Positions 26,194 through 35,086 of a DNA stretch of 64,000 nt are shown one piece after another. The position numbers and the translations under genes are program-made. Every line of letters starts with the position of its first letter. Position 1 is the first letter of the stretch. Origin of the DNA: an uncultured Verrucomicrobiota bacterium (GTDB lineage: Bacteria > Verrucomicrobiota > Verrucomicrobiia > Limisphaerales > UBA1412); contig CALXMK010000003.1 of NCBI GenBank assembly GCA_944389455.1, positions 62,001-126,000 of the forward strand. The letters are read 5' to 3'. The notes under the pieces were generated by a model that was given only the letters and a program-made list of their open reading frames with translations, was not told where the DNA came from and searched no databases.

Positions 26194-28053
26194 ATGGAAC
26201 AAAAGACTTTTCGAATGATTCAAAGAAGAGTAGCGCTGGGACTTTGTACTGCATTTTTATGCGGTTGCTTTATGATTTCCTTATCGCAGGCTGCAGAAAA
26301 AGCGGAGGTAGCACAAATTGATACGATGAGTGATACTTGGGCGGCCGTTGATGCTCTAGGAAGGGAGCTGCCGCTGGATGAGGCTGTGCCGGCTCCACGG
26401 GAAGGGAAGTTTGTCGGCGTCTTCTATTATTTATGGCATGGAGTCCATAATGGACCGATGCCTTCCGGACAGGGAGTGGTTCCGCTGGAGCAAGTGGATC
26501 CCAATTGCCCTTATGACAATAGTCTTATTTTACGTGATCCGCCGGAAAAACGCAAATGGGGTCCTCATATGGCGTATCATCATTGGGGAGAGTCTCTTTA
26601 TGGTTATTACGTAGCGGATGATGAGTGGGTGATTCGACGCAACGCGCAGCTATTAGCGGATGCAGGAGTGGATGTGATTATATTTGATGTGACCAATGCG
26701 CTTCATTACAGAGATATTTATATGAATTTGCTGAGGATCTATGCAGATATTCGAGCTCACGGTGGCAAAACACCGGCCATTTCTTTTCTGACTAATACGG
26801 GGCATGACCATGTGGTAAAGGCACTTTATAATGATCTTTACTCCAAGGGACTTTATAAGGATCTATGGTTCTTTTGGAAAGGCAAACCTCTGATGATGGC
26901 TAATCCGCAGGGACTTTCAGAGGAATTGAAGTCATTTTTTACTCTAAGGCGTTCTTGGGCTTGGACAAGGGATGGAGATGGCTGGTTTGGAGATGGACGC
27001 GACGCATGGCCTTGGCTTGATCATACTCCACAGGGATACGGTTGGCATGAGTCTCCTGATAAACCAGAGCAGGTTGTAGTCTGTACAGCAGAGCATCCCA
27101 ATAGTGATCGTGGCAAGAGCTTCCATGACGGAGCGAATCCGAAACCCCATCAAACGGAAAAAGGACTCTATTTTGCCGAGCAGTGGAAACATGCGCTGGA
27201 AGTTGATCCGGAGTTTATTTTTGTTACACAATGGAATGAGTGGATTGCAATGAGATTTACGCAAAAGCAGATCAATTGGCAGGAGTATGCCGGGGAGAAG
27301 CTTTCGGATCCGGAGGGGATATTTGTCGATGTTTATAATATGGAGTATAACAGAGATATTGAACCGATGAAGGGCGGCTATGGGGATAATTATTATTATC
27401 AGATGTGGAGCAATATCCGCAAATTCAAAGGAGCTCGGCCTCTGCCTAAATCTTCCGAGCCTATGCCTAAAAATTGGGATAAAATCTCGAATTGGGATTT
27501 GGTTACACCTGTGTATCGGGATGATCAGGGGGATATTTTTCATAGGAATCATCGCGGATATGGGCCACGGCTGGGAAATTATGTAAATCAAAGCGGCCGC
27601 AATGATATTGTTTCTGCACAGGTCACTTCTTCAGGCAATGAATTAGTTTTTATGGCAGAAACGGCTTCTTCTTTGACGCCTCCGGATCTTAAATCCGGTT
27701 GGATGAATCTTTGGCTGACAGTGGAAGGAGACGATTCTCCTTTATGGCATGGAATTCAATATCGTGTACTGCCTTCTATGGATGGAAGCAAAGGAGAGCT
27801 TTGCCGTTTTAATCCTGATTCTTCAAAAAGATGGGAGAAGACAGCGGATGTTTTTGCCAAGGTGCAGGAACGGAGAGTTATCTATAGTTTCAATGCGGAT
27901 TTAATTCGATTTGATTTGAAAAAAACTCAAACACTGCGCTTTAAGTGGAGTGATAATATGCAGAATGAGAACGATCCGATAGATTGGATAATCAATGGAG
28001 ACGCTGCTCCCAACGGAAGGGCAATGTATCGCTGGAAAAATTCTGAAAAGTAA
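26194..28053 (+). CDS. secreted GH99/GH71-like (WbsX-type) glycosidase
   Basis: This 619-residue protein has an N-terminal export signal (hydrophobic core ALGLCTAFLCGCFMISLSQAA after a basic head). The catalytic-type region starts with GKFVGVFYYLWHGVHNGP (about 70-87) and runs through DAGVDVIIFDVTNA (about 160-173) to FVTQWNEWIA (about 343-352). The WNEW/E motif at a strand end, with the early YYLWH, is characteristic of GH99-like and WbsX-like TIM barrels, some of which are endo-alpha-mannosidases or -mannanases. The C-terminal 170 residues look like a beta-sandwich accessory domain. It is followed 33 bp later by coaE. The substrate cannot be read from sequence. Confidence 0.72.
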   Translation: MEQKTFRMIQRRVALGLCTAFLCGCFMISLSQAAEKAEVAQIDTMSDTWAAVDALGRELPLDEAVPAPREGKFVGVFYYLWHGVHNGPMPSGQGVVPLEQVDPNCPYDNSLILRDPPEKRKWGPHMAYHHWGESLYGYYVADDEWVIRRNAQLLADAGVDVIIFDVTNALHYRDIYMNLLRIYADIRAHGGKTPAISFLTNTGHDHVVKALYNDLYSKGLYKDLWFFWKGKPLMMANPQGLSEELKSFFTLRRSWAWTRDGDGWFGDGRDAWPWLDHTPQGYGWHESPDKPEQVVVCTAEHPNSDRGKSFHDGANPKPHQTEKGLYFAEQWKHALEVDPEFIFVTQWNEWIAMRFTQKQINWQEYAGEKLSDPEGIFVDVYNMEYNRDIEPMKGGYGDNYYYQMWSNIRKFKGARPLPKSSEPMPKNWDKISNWDLVTPVYRDDQGDIFHRNHRGYGPRLGNYVNQSGRNDIVSAQVTSSGNELVFMAETASSLTPPDLKSGWMNLWLTVEGDDSPLWHGIQYRVLPSMDGSKGELCRFNPDSSKRWEKTADVFAKVQERRVIYSFNADLIRFDLKKTQTLRFKWSDNMQNENDPIDWIINGDAAPNGRAMYRWKNSEK

Positions 28054-28085
28054 AACCGATAGAGAGTTCTCAGAGAAGTAAGTCT

Positions 28086-28703
28086 ATGAAGAAATATGCG
28101 CTGACGGGAGGAATTGGAATGGGCAAATCAGCAGCGGCGAATTTTTTCTCTCAGGAAGGCATTCCTTTGCTGGATAGTGATGATTTAGCTCGAGAGGTGG
28201 TTGCTCCCGGCCAAGAGGGATGGATTCGGCTTGTTGATTGTTATGGAGATAATATTTTGCTGCCGGATAGAACCTTAGATAGAAAAAAGGTTGCGGAAAT
28301 TGTCTTCAAGGAGGAAAAGGAACGCCGTTTTTTAGAGTCAGTGCTGCATCCACTAATCCGTCAGCGCTGGCAGAAATGGGCTTTAGAGCTTGAGGCCAAA
28401 GGGGAATCTCTTTGTATGGTAGTAGTTCCTCTTCTCTTTGAGAGTCACTTAGAAGCTGATTTTGACGGAGTAATTTGCCTGGTTACGGATCCGGAAATTC
28501 AGCTTCGGAGGCTTCAAGATCGAGGCATGGATTTAGAGGATATACAGGCTCGGATTGCTGCTCAATGGCCAATAGAGAAGAAGATATCCCGCTCTAATTT
28601 ACTTTTGCCCAACAATGGTTCTTTGGAGGAATTATCTGCTCAGGTTCGGATTCTGGCAGCAGATTTGCGCAAATCTGCGGAAATTGTGGAAAATAGAATC
28701 TGA
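28086..28703 (+). CDS. coaE: dephospho-CoA kinase
   Basis: This 205-residue P-loop kinase begins MKKYALTGGIGMGKSAAANFF, with the Walker A at about 8-15, then LLDSDDLAREVV and the VLHPLIRQRW segment (about 86-95). It also has PLLFESHLEADFDGVICL. CoaE phosphorylates dephospho-CoA at the 3'-OH in the last step of CoA synthesis. Length and motifs are normal. Its location between two secreted carbohydrate-active genes is unusual for a housekeeping gene and probably only reflects genome rearrangement. Confidence 0.94.
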   Translation: MKKYALTGGIGMGKSAAANFFSQEGIPLLDSDDLAREVVAPGQEGWIRLVDCYGDNILLPDRTLDRKKVAEIVFKEEKERRFLESVLHPLIRQRWQKWALELEAKGESLCMVVVPLLFESHLEADFDGVICLVTDPEIQLRRLQDRGMDLEDIQARIAAQWPIEKKISRSNLLLPNNGSLEELSAQVRILAADLRKSAEIVENRI

Positions 28704-28749
28704 TTCAAAAGAGTTGCCAAAAAGGTAGGAGATTACTATAATATTGGAG

Positions 28750-29262
28750 ATGAAAAAGTCACTTTTACTCCTTATAGTAATGATATCTTATCTTTTTATT
28801 CCCTTATGGATAGAGAGTGTATGGGCTGAATCGGGTACAGACGCTGGGTACCGTTCTATAATTGGTGTAAAAGCTATTAAGGTAGAGTCTCCTGTGGGAA
28901 CTGTGCCGCGATTGCCCTATCGGGTGTTGGTTGATTATTCTGATGGTCAAAGGGAGTATCGGCAGGTTAGATGGAATAATTCCTCATCGGCAGTGGAAAG
29001 AAATATGGCAGATTCTGCCGTTAATCCGGTGGGTAAAACTTATCGCATAAGAGGATATATTGTAGGTGATAATACCACTCCTAATGGTTATCCTATAATG
29101 GCGGAGGTTGAGGTGGTAAACGGGGGGTATCAGACTCCATCCAGTATTCCAAAGGCAAGACCTTTACCATTAGATAAAGTAAAAATTCTTGGTGATAACC
29201 GTCTTACTTCCAATAGGGATTTGGCTATTGATGAGATTATCAGCTGGGATGTTTCTCAGTAG
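28750..29262 (+). CDS. N-terminal fragment of TAG-interrupted GH127-type protein (signal peptide plus Ig-like domain)
   Basis: This 170-codon fragment starts with a signal peptide (MKKSLLLLIVMISYLFIPLWIESVWAES). A bacterial Ig-like group-4-type domain follows at about 35-125 (SPVGTVPRLPYRVLVDYSDGQ ... YRIRGYIVGDN). The frame ends in SWDVSQ and a TAG stop at 29260-29262. The same frame continues after the TAG without another stop to 32094 and encodes the catalytic domain, so this is one gene broken by a single stop codon. The segment just before and after the stop (DEIISWDVSQ, then LYNYRDTYGLSTEGY) reads as one continuous domain; CAG to TAG would explain it. An alternative TTG start lies at 28744. 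Confidence 0.85.
   Translation: MKKSLLLLIVMISYLFIPLWIESVWAESGTDAGYRSIIGVKAIKVESPVGTVPRLPYRVLVDYSDGQREYRQVRWNNSSSAVERNMADSAVNPVGKTYRIRGYIVGDNTTPNGYPIMAEVEVVNGGYQTPSSIPKARPLPLDKVKILGDNRLTSNRDLAIDEIISWDVSQ
29260..29262 (+). other. in-frame TAG interrupting a GH127-type gene
   Basis: The stop lies in the frame CAG-TAG-CTC-TAT, exactly 108 bp (36 codons) before the next in-frame ATG at 29371. No other stop occurs between 28750 and 32092. TAG is used as a normal stop elsewhere in the window (rpmH, yidC, jag), so a global recoding is unlikely. Confidence 0.9.
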
Positions 29263-29370
29263 CTCTATAATTATCGAGATACCTATGGTTTATCGACGGA
29301 GGGATATACTGTTTCTGATGGATGGGATTCGCCTACCACCAAACTCAAAGGGCATGGTTCTGGGCATTAT

Positions 29371-32094
29371 ATGTCTTCACTGGCTTTGGCTTTTGCCAGT
29401 TGTGAAGGGAGGGAGAAAAGAGATATTCTGCGCAGGAATATCAAAAGAATGGTAGATGAATTGCGCTATTGCCAGGAACGCACATTTGTGTGGAGTGATG
29501 AGTTGGGACGGTATTTTGAGGCAAGAGACTTTGCTCCAGAGGAAGAGCTGTGCCTCATGAAGGGAGAATGGAAAGATTTTGATAATTATAAGAAACAATA
29601 TCGCCAATATGGCTATGGCTATCTGAATGCTATCCCAGCACATCACGCGGTGCTGATAGAAATGTACCGTCCTTATAATAACAGCAGTTGGGTTTGGGCC
29701 CCTTATTATGCGATCCATAAACAGCTGGCTGGATTGATTGATATAGCAACCTATATCGATGATCCTGCGATAGCAGATAAGGCTTTAATGATTGCTAAAG
29801 ATATGGGGTTGTGGGTGTGGAACCGAATGCATTATCGCACTTATTTGGATAGCAGTGGTTCACAGGAGCAGCGCCGTGCCAAACCGGGTAACCGGTATGA
29901 AATGTGGAATATGTACATTGCCGGCGAAGTGGGAGGAATGAGTGAGTCGTTGGCCAGACTTTCTGAGATGGTTGATGATTCGCTGGAAAAGGAGCGTTTG
30001 CTTGAAGCTGCTAATTGTTTTGATAGTCCCGCTTTTTATGATCCACTTGCCGTGGGGATTGATTCTATTCGTACGCGTCACGCTAACCAGCATATCCCTA
30101 TGATTGTGGGGGCACTGCGCAGTTATAGGAGTAATAAAAATCCTTATTATTACAATCTTGCGGAGAACTTCTGGAACATGATACAGGGACGTTATCGTTA
30201 TGCCTGCGGAGGAGTAGGCAATGGGGAGATGTTTCGCCAGCCTTATACGCAGATTCTCAGTATGGCCGGTAACGTTACTTCTGATGGAGAGGGGAATCTC
30301 TATCCTTCACCTACGCTTAATGAAACTTGTTGTGCCTATAATTTAGCGAAGCTTACCAAAGAACTTAATTGTTTTTGTCCCGATGATGCCCGTTATATGG
30401 ATTACTATGAGAGAGTGCTTTATAATCAGATTGTGGGTTCCTTAAATCCGGTTCAATACATGACCACTTATCATTATGCAATGGGATTAAATGCTTCAAA
30501 ACCGTGGGGTAATAGAACTCCGCAGGAGTCTTGTTGTGGTGGAACGGGTTCAGAGAATCATGTAAAATATCAGGAAGCGGCTTACTTTGTTTCGGATGAT
30601 ACCCTCTGGATAGGATTATATTTGCCTACCGAAGCTCAATGGGACGAGAAGAAGGTTACCATTTATCAGGATTGTTTATGGCCGGCCGAGAAGTCAACTT
30701 TAAGAATAAAAAGTGACGTCCGTCCGTCTTTTGCCATGAAGCTGAGAGTTCCCTATTGGTGTACAGCGGGTTTTGATGTGAAGTTGAATGGCGTTTCGAT
30801 GGCTCTGCGTTATGAGCCGGGAAGTTATATAGCAATACCTTATCGAGAGTGGGATTCTAGTGATGTCGTGGAGATAATAATGCCCTTTAGGGCACATGTA
30901 GATTTTGGCCCGGATAAAATGGAAATGGCTGCTGCCAAAAATGAGCCAAAGAAAACTTTTGAGCCAATGTGGGTTGGAGCATTGATGTATGGGCCATTGG
31001 TAATGGTGACTCAGGGAATAGAGAACTGGGAGGAAGCGGAGGTTGATATTTGTTCCGACTGGAGCGATGTACAATTGCTCGGTGCGCAGCCGGGTAAGGG
31101 AAGCGATGCCAACGTATATTCTCTTAGTTTTGTCGGACGAAAATTTTGGCCCGATTACTATATAGACCGGAACTCAACGCATTATCTCAGGATGAATCTT
31201 TTAGGAGATCCATCAAAGGAGACTAGGAAGAGACTGAAGCAGTGTTTGGGAGAGATGTCCTCTTACAATCAGAAATGTTATACAGCGGCTTCTTTTGAAA
31301 AGTTTAAAGAGACCGTTCGAATTGCGGAGCGTTTATATACCGCTAGGATTTTGAAAGAGGAAGAAGCAGAGAACTCAATAGCGGCTGTTCGGAGAGCTAT
31401 GGAAGAACTGGAAACTGTTGGGATAGATAAAGAACCTCTCAGGGAAATACTTGGCCAGGTAAAAAGATTAGAATCTCATTTATATACCGATGAAAGCTAT
31501 ATCGAATTGCAGGAATTTTGTGCTGCAGCAGAACGGCTGTTGAAGAATGAGGTAGATACCCAGCAGCCCTTAGATTTGCTGGTGTATGAACTCAAGAAAG
31601 CCAGAGAGGCTCTTGTCTTTGTGGCTGATATTGATAAGACAGTACTTCAAGAGTTGCTTGAGCTTGCCTCCGCACGGAAGGAGGCTCAGGAAGCATGGTT
31701 GTCTCTTAATAAGAAGGTGCCGGAGTTTCCCCCATGGGCACCGCATGGATATGCTCGGCTGATGACGCAATATCATTTGGCACAGAATGTATATGACAAT
31801 ATCGGACGACGTTATAGTCAGGAGGAGACGGATAAGGCTGCAGGAGCTCTTAATGTCGCGATTAACACAATGCGGCCTGGTAATCTGGCCGAGCTTGAGG
31901 ATCTGACAGAACTATTGAAATTGATTGAAAATTTAAAATCGGATACAAGTTCAGTGGATGAAACTGTCCGAACTGCCATAGAATATGCGGAAAAGGTGGT
32001 GGAGTATGTGAGCGATGGCAGCGGGACTCTGGATATGATTCAGGAGGCGAAAGAAAAGCTTCTTTGCCAAGTTCGAGCCGCAACAGCAGAATAA
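29371..32094 (+). CDS. GH127-type (DUF1680) beta-L-arabinofuranosidase-like catalytic part with C-terminal FIVAR-like repeats
   Basis: This is the downstream part of the interrupted gene. Its open frame begins right after the TAG at 29263, and the 36 codons before this ATG encode conserved sequence (WDSPTTKLKGHGSGHY, the GH127 GHYLSA region). No alternative start codon exists in those 36 codons. Internal initiation at 29371 would therefore give an unexported, truncated 907-residue protein. GH127 metal/nucleophile candidates are present: Glu318 and Cys320 in NETCCAYNL, and Cys388/Cys389 in ESCCGGTG. A beta-sandwich follows (to about 625). The last 280 residues hold three or four FIVAR-like helical repeats (YTAASFEKFKETVRIAERL; YTDESYIELQEFCAAAERLL). 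Known family activity: beta-L-arabinofuranosidase. Confidence 0.82.
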   Translation: MSSLALAFASCEGREKRDILRRNIKRMVDELRYCQERTFVWSDELGRYFEARDFAPEEELCLMKGEWKDFDNYKKQYRQYGYGYLNAIPAHHAVLIEMYRPYNNSSWVWAPYYAIHKQLAGLIDIATYIDDPAIADKALMIAKDMGLWVWNRMHYRTYLDSSGSQEQRRAKPGNRYEMWNMYIAGEVGGMSESLARLSEMVDDSLEKERLLEAANCFDSPAFYDPLAVGIDSIRTRHANQHIPMIVGALRSYRSNKNPYYYNLAENFWNMIQGRYRYACGGVGNGEMFRQPYTQILSMAGNVTSDGEGNLYPSPTLNETCCAYNLAKLTKELNCFCPDDARYMDYYERVLYNQIVGSLNPVQYMTTYHYAMGLNASKPWGNRTPQESCCGGTGSENHVKYQEAAYFVSDDTLWIGLYLPTEAQWDEKKVTIYQDCLWPAEKSTLRIKSDVRPSFAMKLRVPYWCTAGFDVKLNGVSMALRYEPGSYIAIPYREWDSSDVVEIIMPFRAHVDFGPDKMEMAAAKNEPKKTFEPMWVGALMYGPLVMVTQGIENWEEAEVDICSDWSDVQLLGAQPGKGSDANVYSLSFVGRKFWPDYYIDRNSTHYLRMNLLGDPSKETRKRLKQCLGEMSSYNQKCYTAASFEKFKETVRIAERLYTARILKEEEAENSIAAVRRAMEELETVGIDKEPLREILGQVKRLESHLYTDESYIELQEFCAAAERLLKNEVDTQQPLDLLVYELKKAREALVFVADIDKTVLQELLELASARKEAQEAWLSLNKKVPEFPPWAPHGYARLMTQYHLAQNVYDNIGRRYSQEETDKAAGALNVAINTMRPGNLAELEDLTELLKLIENLKSDTSSVDETVRTAIEYAEKVVEYVSDGSGTLDMIQEAKEKLLCQVRAATAE

Positions 32095-32120
32095 GCTGTT
32101 TTGGGTTTAAGATAAAAAAT

Positions 32121-32154
32121 AAAAAAGCCGAACGGATTATCCATTCGGCTTTTT
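32121..32154. terminator. bidirectional terminator between convergent genes
   Basis: AAAAAGCCGAA at 32122-32132 pairs with TTCGGCTTTTT at 32144-32154. It separates the GH127-type gene (+) from the sialidase-SGNH gene (-). Confidence 0.88.
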
Positions 32155-32183
32155 GAATTTTTTATGGGCTTGATAGACTGAAC

Positions 32184-34025
32184 TTATTTGAGGCGAGGAT
32201 CAACCGGCTGGCAGGTGGGACTGTTTTTATCATAGAGATCAAGACGTTTGAAGAATTCTATGGCAAAATGTCTGTGCCCCAATCCGTTTGGATGAATTGG
32301 ATCGTTGAGCCAAGAGTTAAGAATTTCAGGCGTAGTACAATTTTGTTCCCACCATTTCCAGTGATCAACGACGATAACTCCCTGTTCAGCTCCGATCTCA
32401 CGAACGATATCTGAGAAAGCTTCTGTTTCGGCCTGAATAGGAACTTTTTCCAGCTGAATCATATTCATAGTGTTCAGGATAGGAATCGCCCCGATAGCCC
32501 GGACACGCTTGATGAGCGAACGCAGATTTTGGCGGAATTCATCTTTATGACCTGCGCCGCGGCGAGCATCATTCATTCCGATCATTATGGAGACAACCTG
32601 AGGATTAAATTCGGCGACTCGTCGTTCAAATCCGCGGAGAATTCCATCGGCGGTATCCCCACTGATACCGGTTTTGATGACAACGTCCTGAACTCGCCAG
32701 TATTCACCGCGAAGACGTTCTTCAAAGTGTTCGGCATAACTGCGTTCTCCCAGAGTATGAACCATGGCGTGAGTAATGCTGTCTCCAGTGAAGAGCCAAT
32801 TCATCGGTTTGGGGGCAGCCATCATTTTTTTAATTGCTTCTAAGTCTTTGTCGGGATTACCAGGCATGGAACCGGGATAGAATTTGTCCATTGTATCCAA
32901 GTCAAAGCGAACGGATAAAATATAGGGTGGTTCTTTTTCGGTCCAATGACCGTAAGTAATATTGAGCAAAGCTCCGGTCGGCAGTACACAGACAGCCGGA
33001 TAGGCGCAATCCCAAGGATTTTTATTATCTTTAAGTCGGATACGGTATTGGCCTACACGCCCATTATGCAGATCTTCATAATGGCCTACCCAAGCGACCC
33101 AGTCTCCTTGAGTTGAGGAGCTCTTGCCGTTGGGCTGCATATCTCTAAAAGTTACATAGAGCCTCCCATCTGGAGCGTAGATAGGGGTATGGCGATCTCC
33201 ATTAAGTTCATCTGGCAATGAGAGAGGAGAACTCCATGTCTTGCCCTCATCGGAAGAGAACATAACCTGAGAATTTTTGGATCGAGAGTTCTCTCTCAAA
33301 AGCATGGCAATTTCTTTGCCGTCAGGGGAACGAATAACGCCTGGCTCACAAAGATTCATTTCGGATGAGGAATAAATTGCTTTCGGAGTTTCCCAAGTCA
33401 ATCCACCGTCAAAAGTTTCCACAGTGTAGAGGGTAAAGACTGGAGGATTTTTGTAATTGCTTTTTTCTGTAAAGAATCGGCCGTCATCATGGAAAAAGGC
33501 CATATAATGTCCGGGGTCTTTCATCGGGATTTGGCTCGCCATGGCGACAATGCCACCCCAGTTGCCGGCAGGCCGGAGTTCGCTCCAAGTGGCGCCGTCA
33601 TCTTCCGAGAGAGAATAGCGTGCCGGATAAAGAGAAGACCAGACAATGAGCCGTTTTTTCCCCTCTTTGTTGGTCATTCTATACATATGAGGAGTTTCGA
33701 GACTGGTAGACCAACTTTCAGGGACAGTCAGGCGCTGACTCCAATTCCATCCTTGATCATCGCTGCGTTTGAGAATCAAAGCACCTTTGCCGTGTCCTTT
33801 GGGATAGACGCAGTAGATTGTTTTGCCGTCTTCCAGCAGAACAGCACTGGGGTGGCCCAAGTACTGTCCTTGTTCTTTATCTACAATCTGCTGCATCGAG
33901 GTTTCCCGATCCAGGTCAATAGTAGGGATAGAAAAGGAAGCGGTGGTCTCTGTCGTAAACAGGAGGGAAGCCGTAAACGCGGCAGCCGCTCCAAACCAGA
34001 ATTTTAGCTTAGTGGGTATGTTCAT
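32184..34025 (-). CDS. secreted sialidase-type propeller fused to SGNH esterase
   Basis: This 613-residue protein has a signal peptide (about 1-30). Residues 50-380 form a BNR/Asp-box propeller with four S/T-x-D-x-G-x-x-W boxes (88-96, 140-148, 205-212, 257-265) and basic residues typical of exo-sialidase-like proteins. Residues 405-600 are an SGNH/GDSL hydrolase: FTGDSIT (block I, Ser416), ISGDTADG (block II), IGMNDAR (block III, Asn485) and DPIHPNG (block V, Asp575 and His578). The full SGNH catalytic set is present, so the esterase should be active. Pairing suggests removal of O-acetyl groups and a terminal sugar from one glycan, as in sialate O-acetylesterase/sialidase systems. The true sugar is unproven. 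Confidence 0.82.
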   Translation of the reverse strand: MNIPTKLKFWFGAAAAFTASLLFTTETTASFSIPTIDLDRETSMQQIVDKEQGQYLGHPSAVLLEDGKTIYCVYPKGHGKGALILKRSDDQGWNWSQRLTVPESWSTSLETPHMYRMTNKEGKKRLIVWSSLYPARYSLSEDDGATWSELRPAGNWGGIVAMASQIPMKDPGHYMAFFHDDGRFFTEKSNYKNPPVFTLYTVETFDGGLTWETPKAIYSSSEMNLCEPGVIRSPDGKEIAMLLRENSRSKNSQVMFSSDEGKTWSSPLSLPDELNGDRHTPIYAPDGRLYVTFRDMQPNGKSSSTQGDWVAWVGHYEDLHNGRVGQYRIRLKDNKNPWDCAYPAVCVLPTGALLNITYGHWTEKEPPYILSVRFDLDTMDKFYPGSMPGNPDKDLEAIKKMMAAPKPMNWLFTGDSITHAMVHTLGERSYAEHFEERLRGEYWRVQDVVIKTGISGDTADGILRGFERRVAEFNPQVVSIMIGMNDARRGAGHKDEFRQNLRSLIKRVRAIGAIPILNTMNMIQLEKVPIQAETEAFSDIVREIGAEQGVIVVDHWKWWEQNCTTPEILNSWLNDPIHPNGLGHRHFAIEFFKRLDLYDKNSPTCQPVDPRLK

Positions 34026-34152
34026 TTTAATGGATACCTATCAACAGATTTATCCTGCCAGATAAAATAAGTGAATTCAATCAAATAAGTTATTGGTTTG
34101 CCGGAAAAATAACTGGACAGATTTCTTTCGGAACATGATAATTCAGCCGGTT

Positions 34153-34884
34153 ATGGGAAGACAGTGGTTACATGCTAAACGCCAGGTTGCTTCGCTGAAG
34201 AAGACACAGGCGACTGGTAAAATTGTTCGTGAGATTATGGTTGCGGCTCGTATGGGAGGCGGAGATCCTGCCATGAATGCACATTTGGAAGCTGCGTTGG
34301 AAAAAGCCCGTAAAGAGAATGTTTCCAAAGATGTAATTGAAAGGGCGATCAAAAAAGGATGTGGGGTTGGAGATGAGAAAATGGTTATGGATCTGGTTGT
34401 TTTTGAGGGATATGCTCCGCATAAGGTTCCGGTGATAGTGGAGGTTTATACGGATAATCCTAACCGCACGGCTCCCGAGATGAGAGTTTTGTTCCGTAAA
34501 GGAATTTTAGGGACAACCGGCAGCAATCGTTTCCTCTTTGATCAGGTGGGGTTGGTTGAAGGCTATTTGAGTGATGGGAAAGTAGATTTGGAAGAGGTCG
34601 CTATTATGGCAAATGCTAATGAGGTATTTCCTTTGGATCATGAACAGAATAATGATATCCCGGAAGGGGTTCAGGGGGCTCGTTTTGTGACAGATCGTGC
34701 CGGAACGGCAGTGGTTTCCAAATGGCTGCTGGATAACGGATGGAAGGTTGTAACGAGCGAATTGGGGTATATTCCCAAGAGTTATCCGAAGCTGACGGAG
34801 GAACAGCTGATGGAGGTAGGTGAGTTTTTACAAGCAATTGAAGATCATGATGATGTACATCGTGTCTGGGCCGCGGTCAAGTAA
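34153..34884 (+). CDS. yebC: YebC/PmpR family protein
   Basis: This 243-residue protein begins MGRQWLHAKRQVASLKKTQATGKIVREIMVAARMGGGDP, the form seen in Verrucomicrobia-type YebC instead of the usual MAGHSKWANIKHRK. Conserved features are ALEKARKENVSKDVIERAIKKG and VFEGYAPHKVPVIVEVYTDNPNRTAPEMR (about 96-124). YebC proteins act as transcription regulators and, as shown for some members, relieve ribosome stalling at proline stretches. I chose the ATG at 34153; upstream in-frame ATGs (34093, 34135) would add non-conserved residues. It is an isolated housekeeping gene. Confidence 0.93.
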   Translation: MGRQWLHAKRQVASLKKTQATGKIVREIMVAARMGGGDPAMNAHLEAALEKARKENVSKDVIERAIKKGCGVGDEKMVMDLVVFEGYAPHKVPVIVEVYTDNPNRTAPEMRVLFRKGILGTTGSNRFLFDQVGLVEGYLSDGKVDLEEVAIMANANEVFPLDHEQNNDIPEGVQGARFVTDRAGTAVVSKWLLDNGWKVVTSELGYIPKSYPKLTEEQLMEVGEFLQAIEDHDDVHRVWAAVK

Positions 34885-34890
34885 AATTGA

Positions 34891-34963
34891 GAGGAACTCC
34901 TTCCGGTAATCTATTTCTTGTAGACTATAAATAAGGGATTCTAGGGAGGAGTTTGTTTTACGG
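34891..34963 (+). terminator. possible terminator after yebC
   Basis: AACTCCT about 10 bp after the stop can pair with AGGAGTT near 34950, followed by TGTTTTA. The loop is long and partly structured, so this is a weak candidate. Confidence 0.35.
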
Positions 34964-35086
34964 GATAAAAGGTTTTACTTTTTTCTTGAGGAGTGGTATT
35001 TTGATGCGAAGCACGCGAGGTGCTGCAAAAAGAGTGTTTTTTTTGGCAGGTATTCTTTAGATTATCCGGCGCAATTTTGATTTATT

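Noticed and set aside
28750-32094. Genome-wide TAG recoding to an amino acid
   Set aside because: TAG terminates rpmH, yidC, jag and other intact genes in this window at the expected protein ends.
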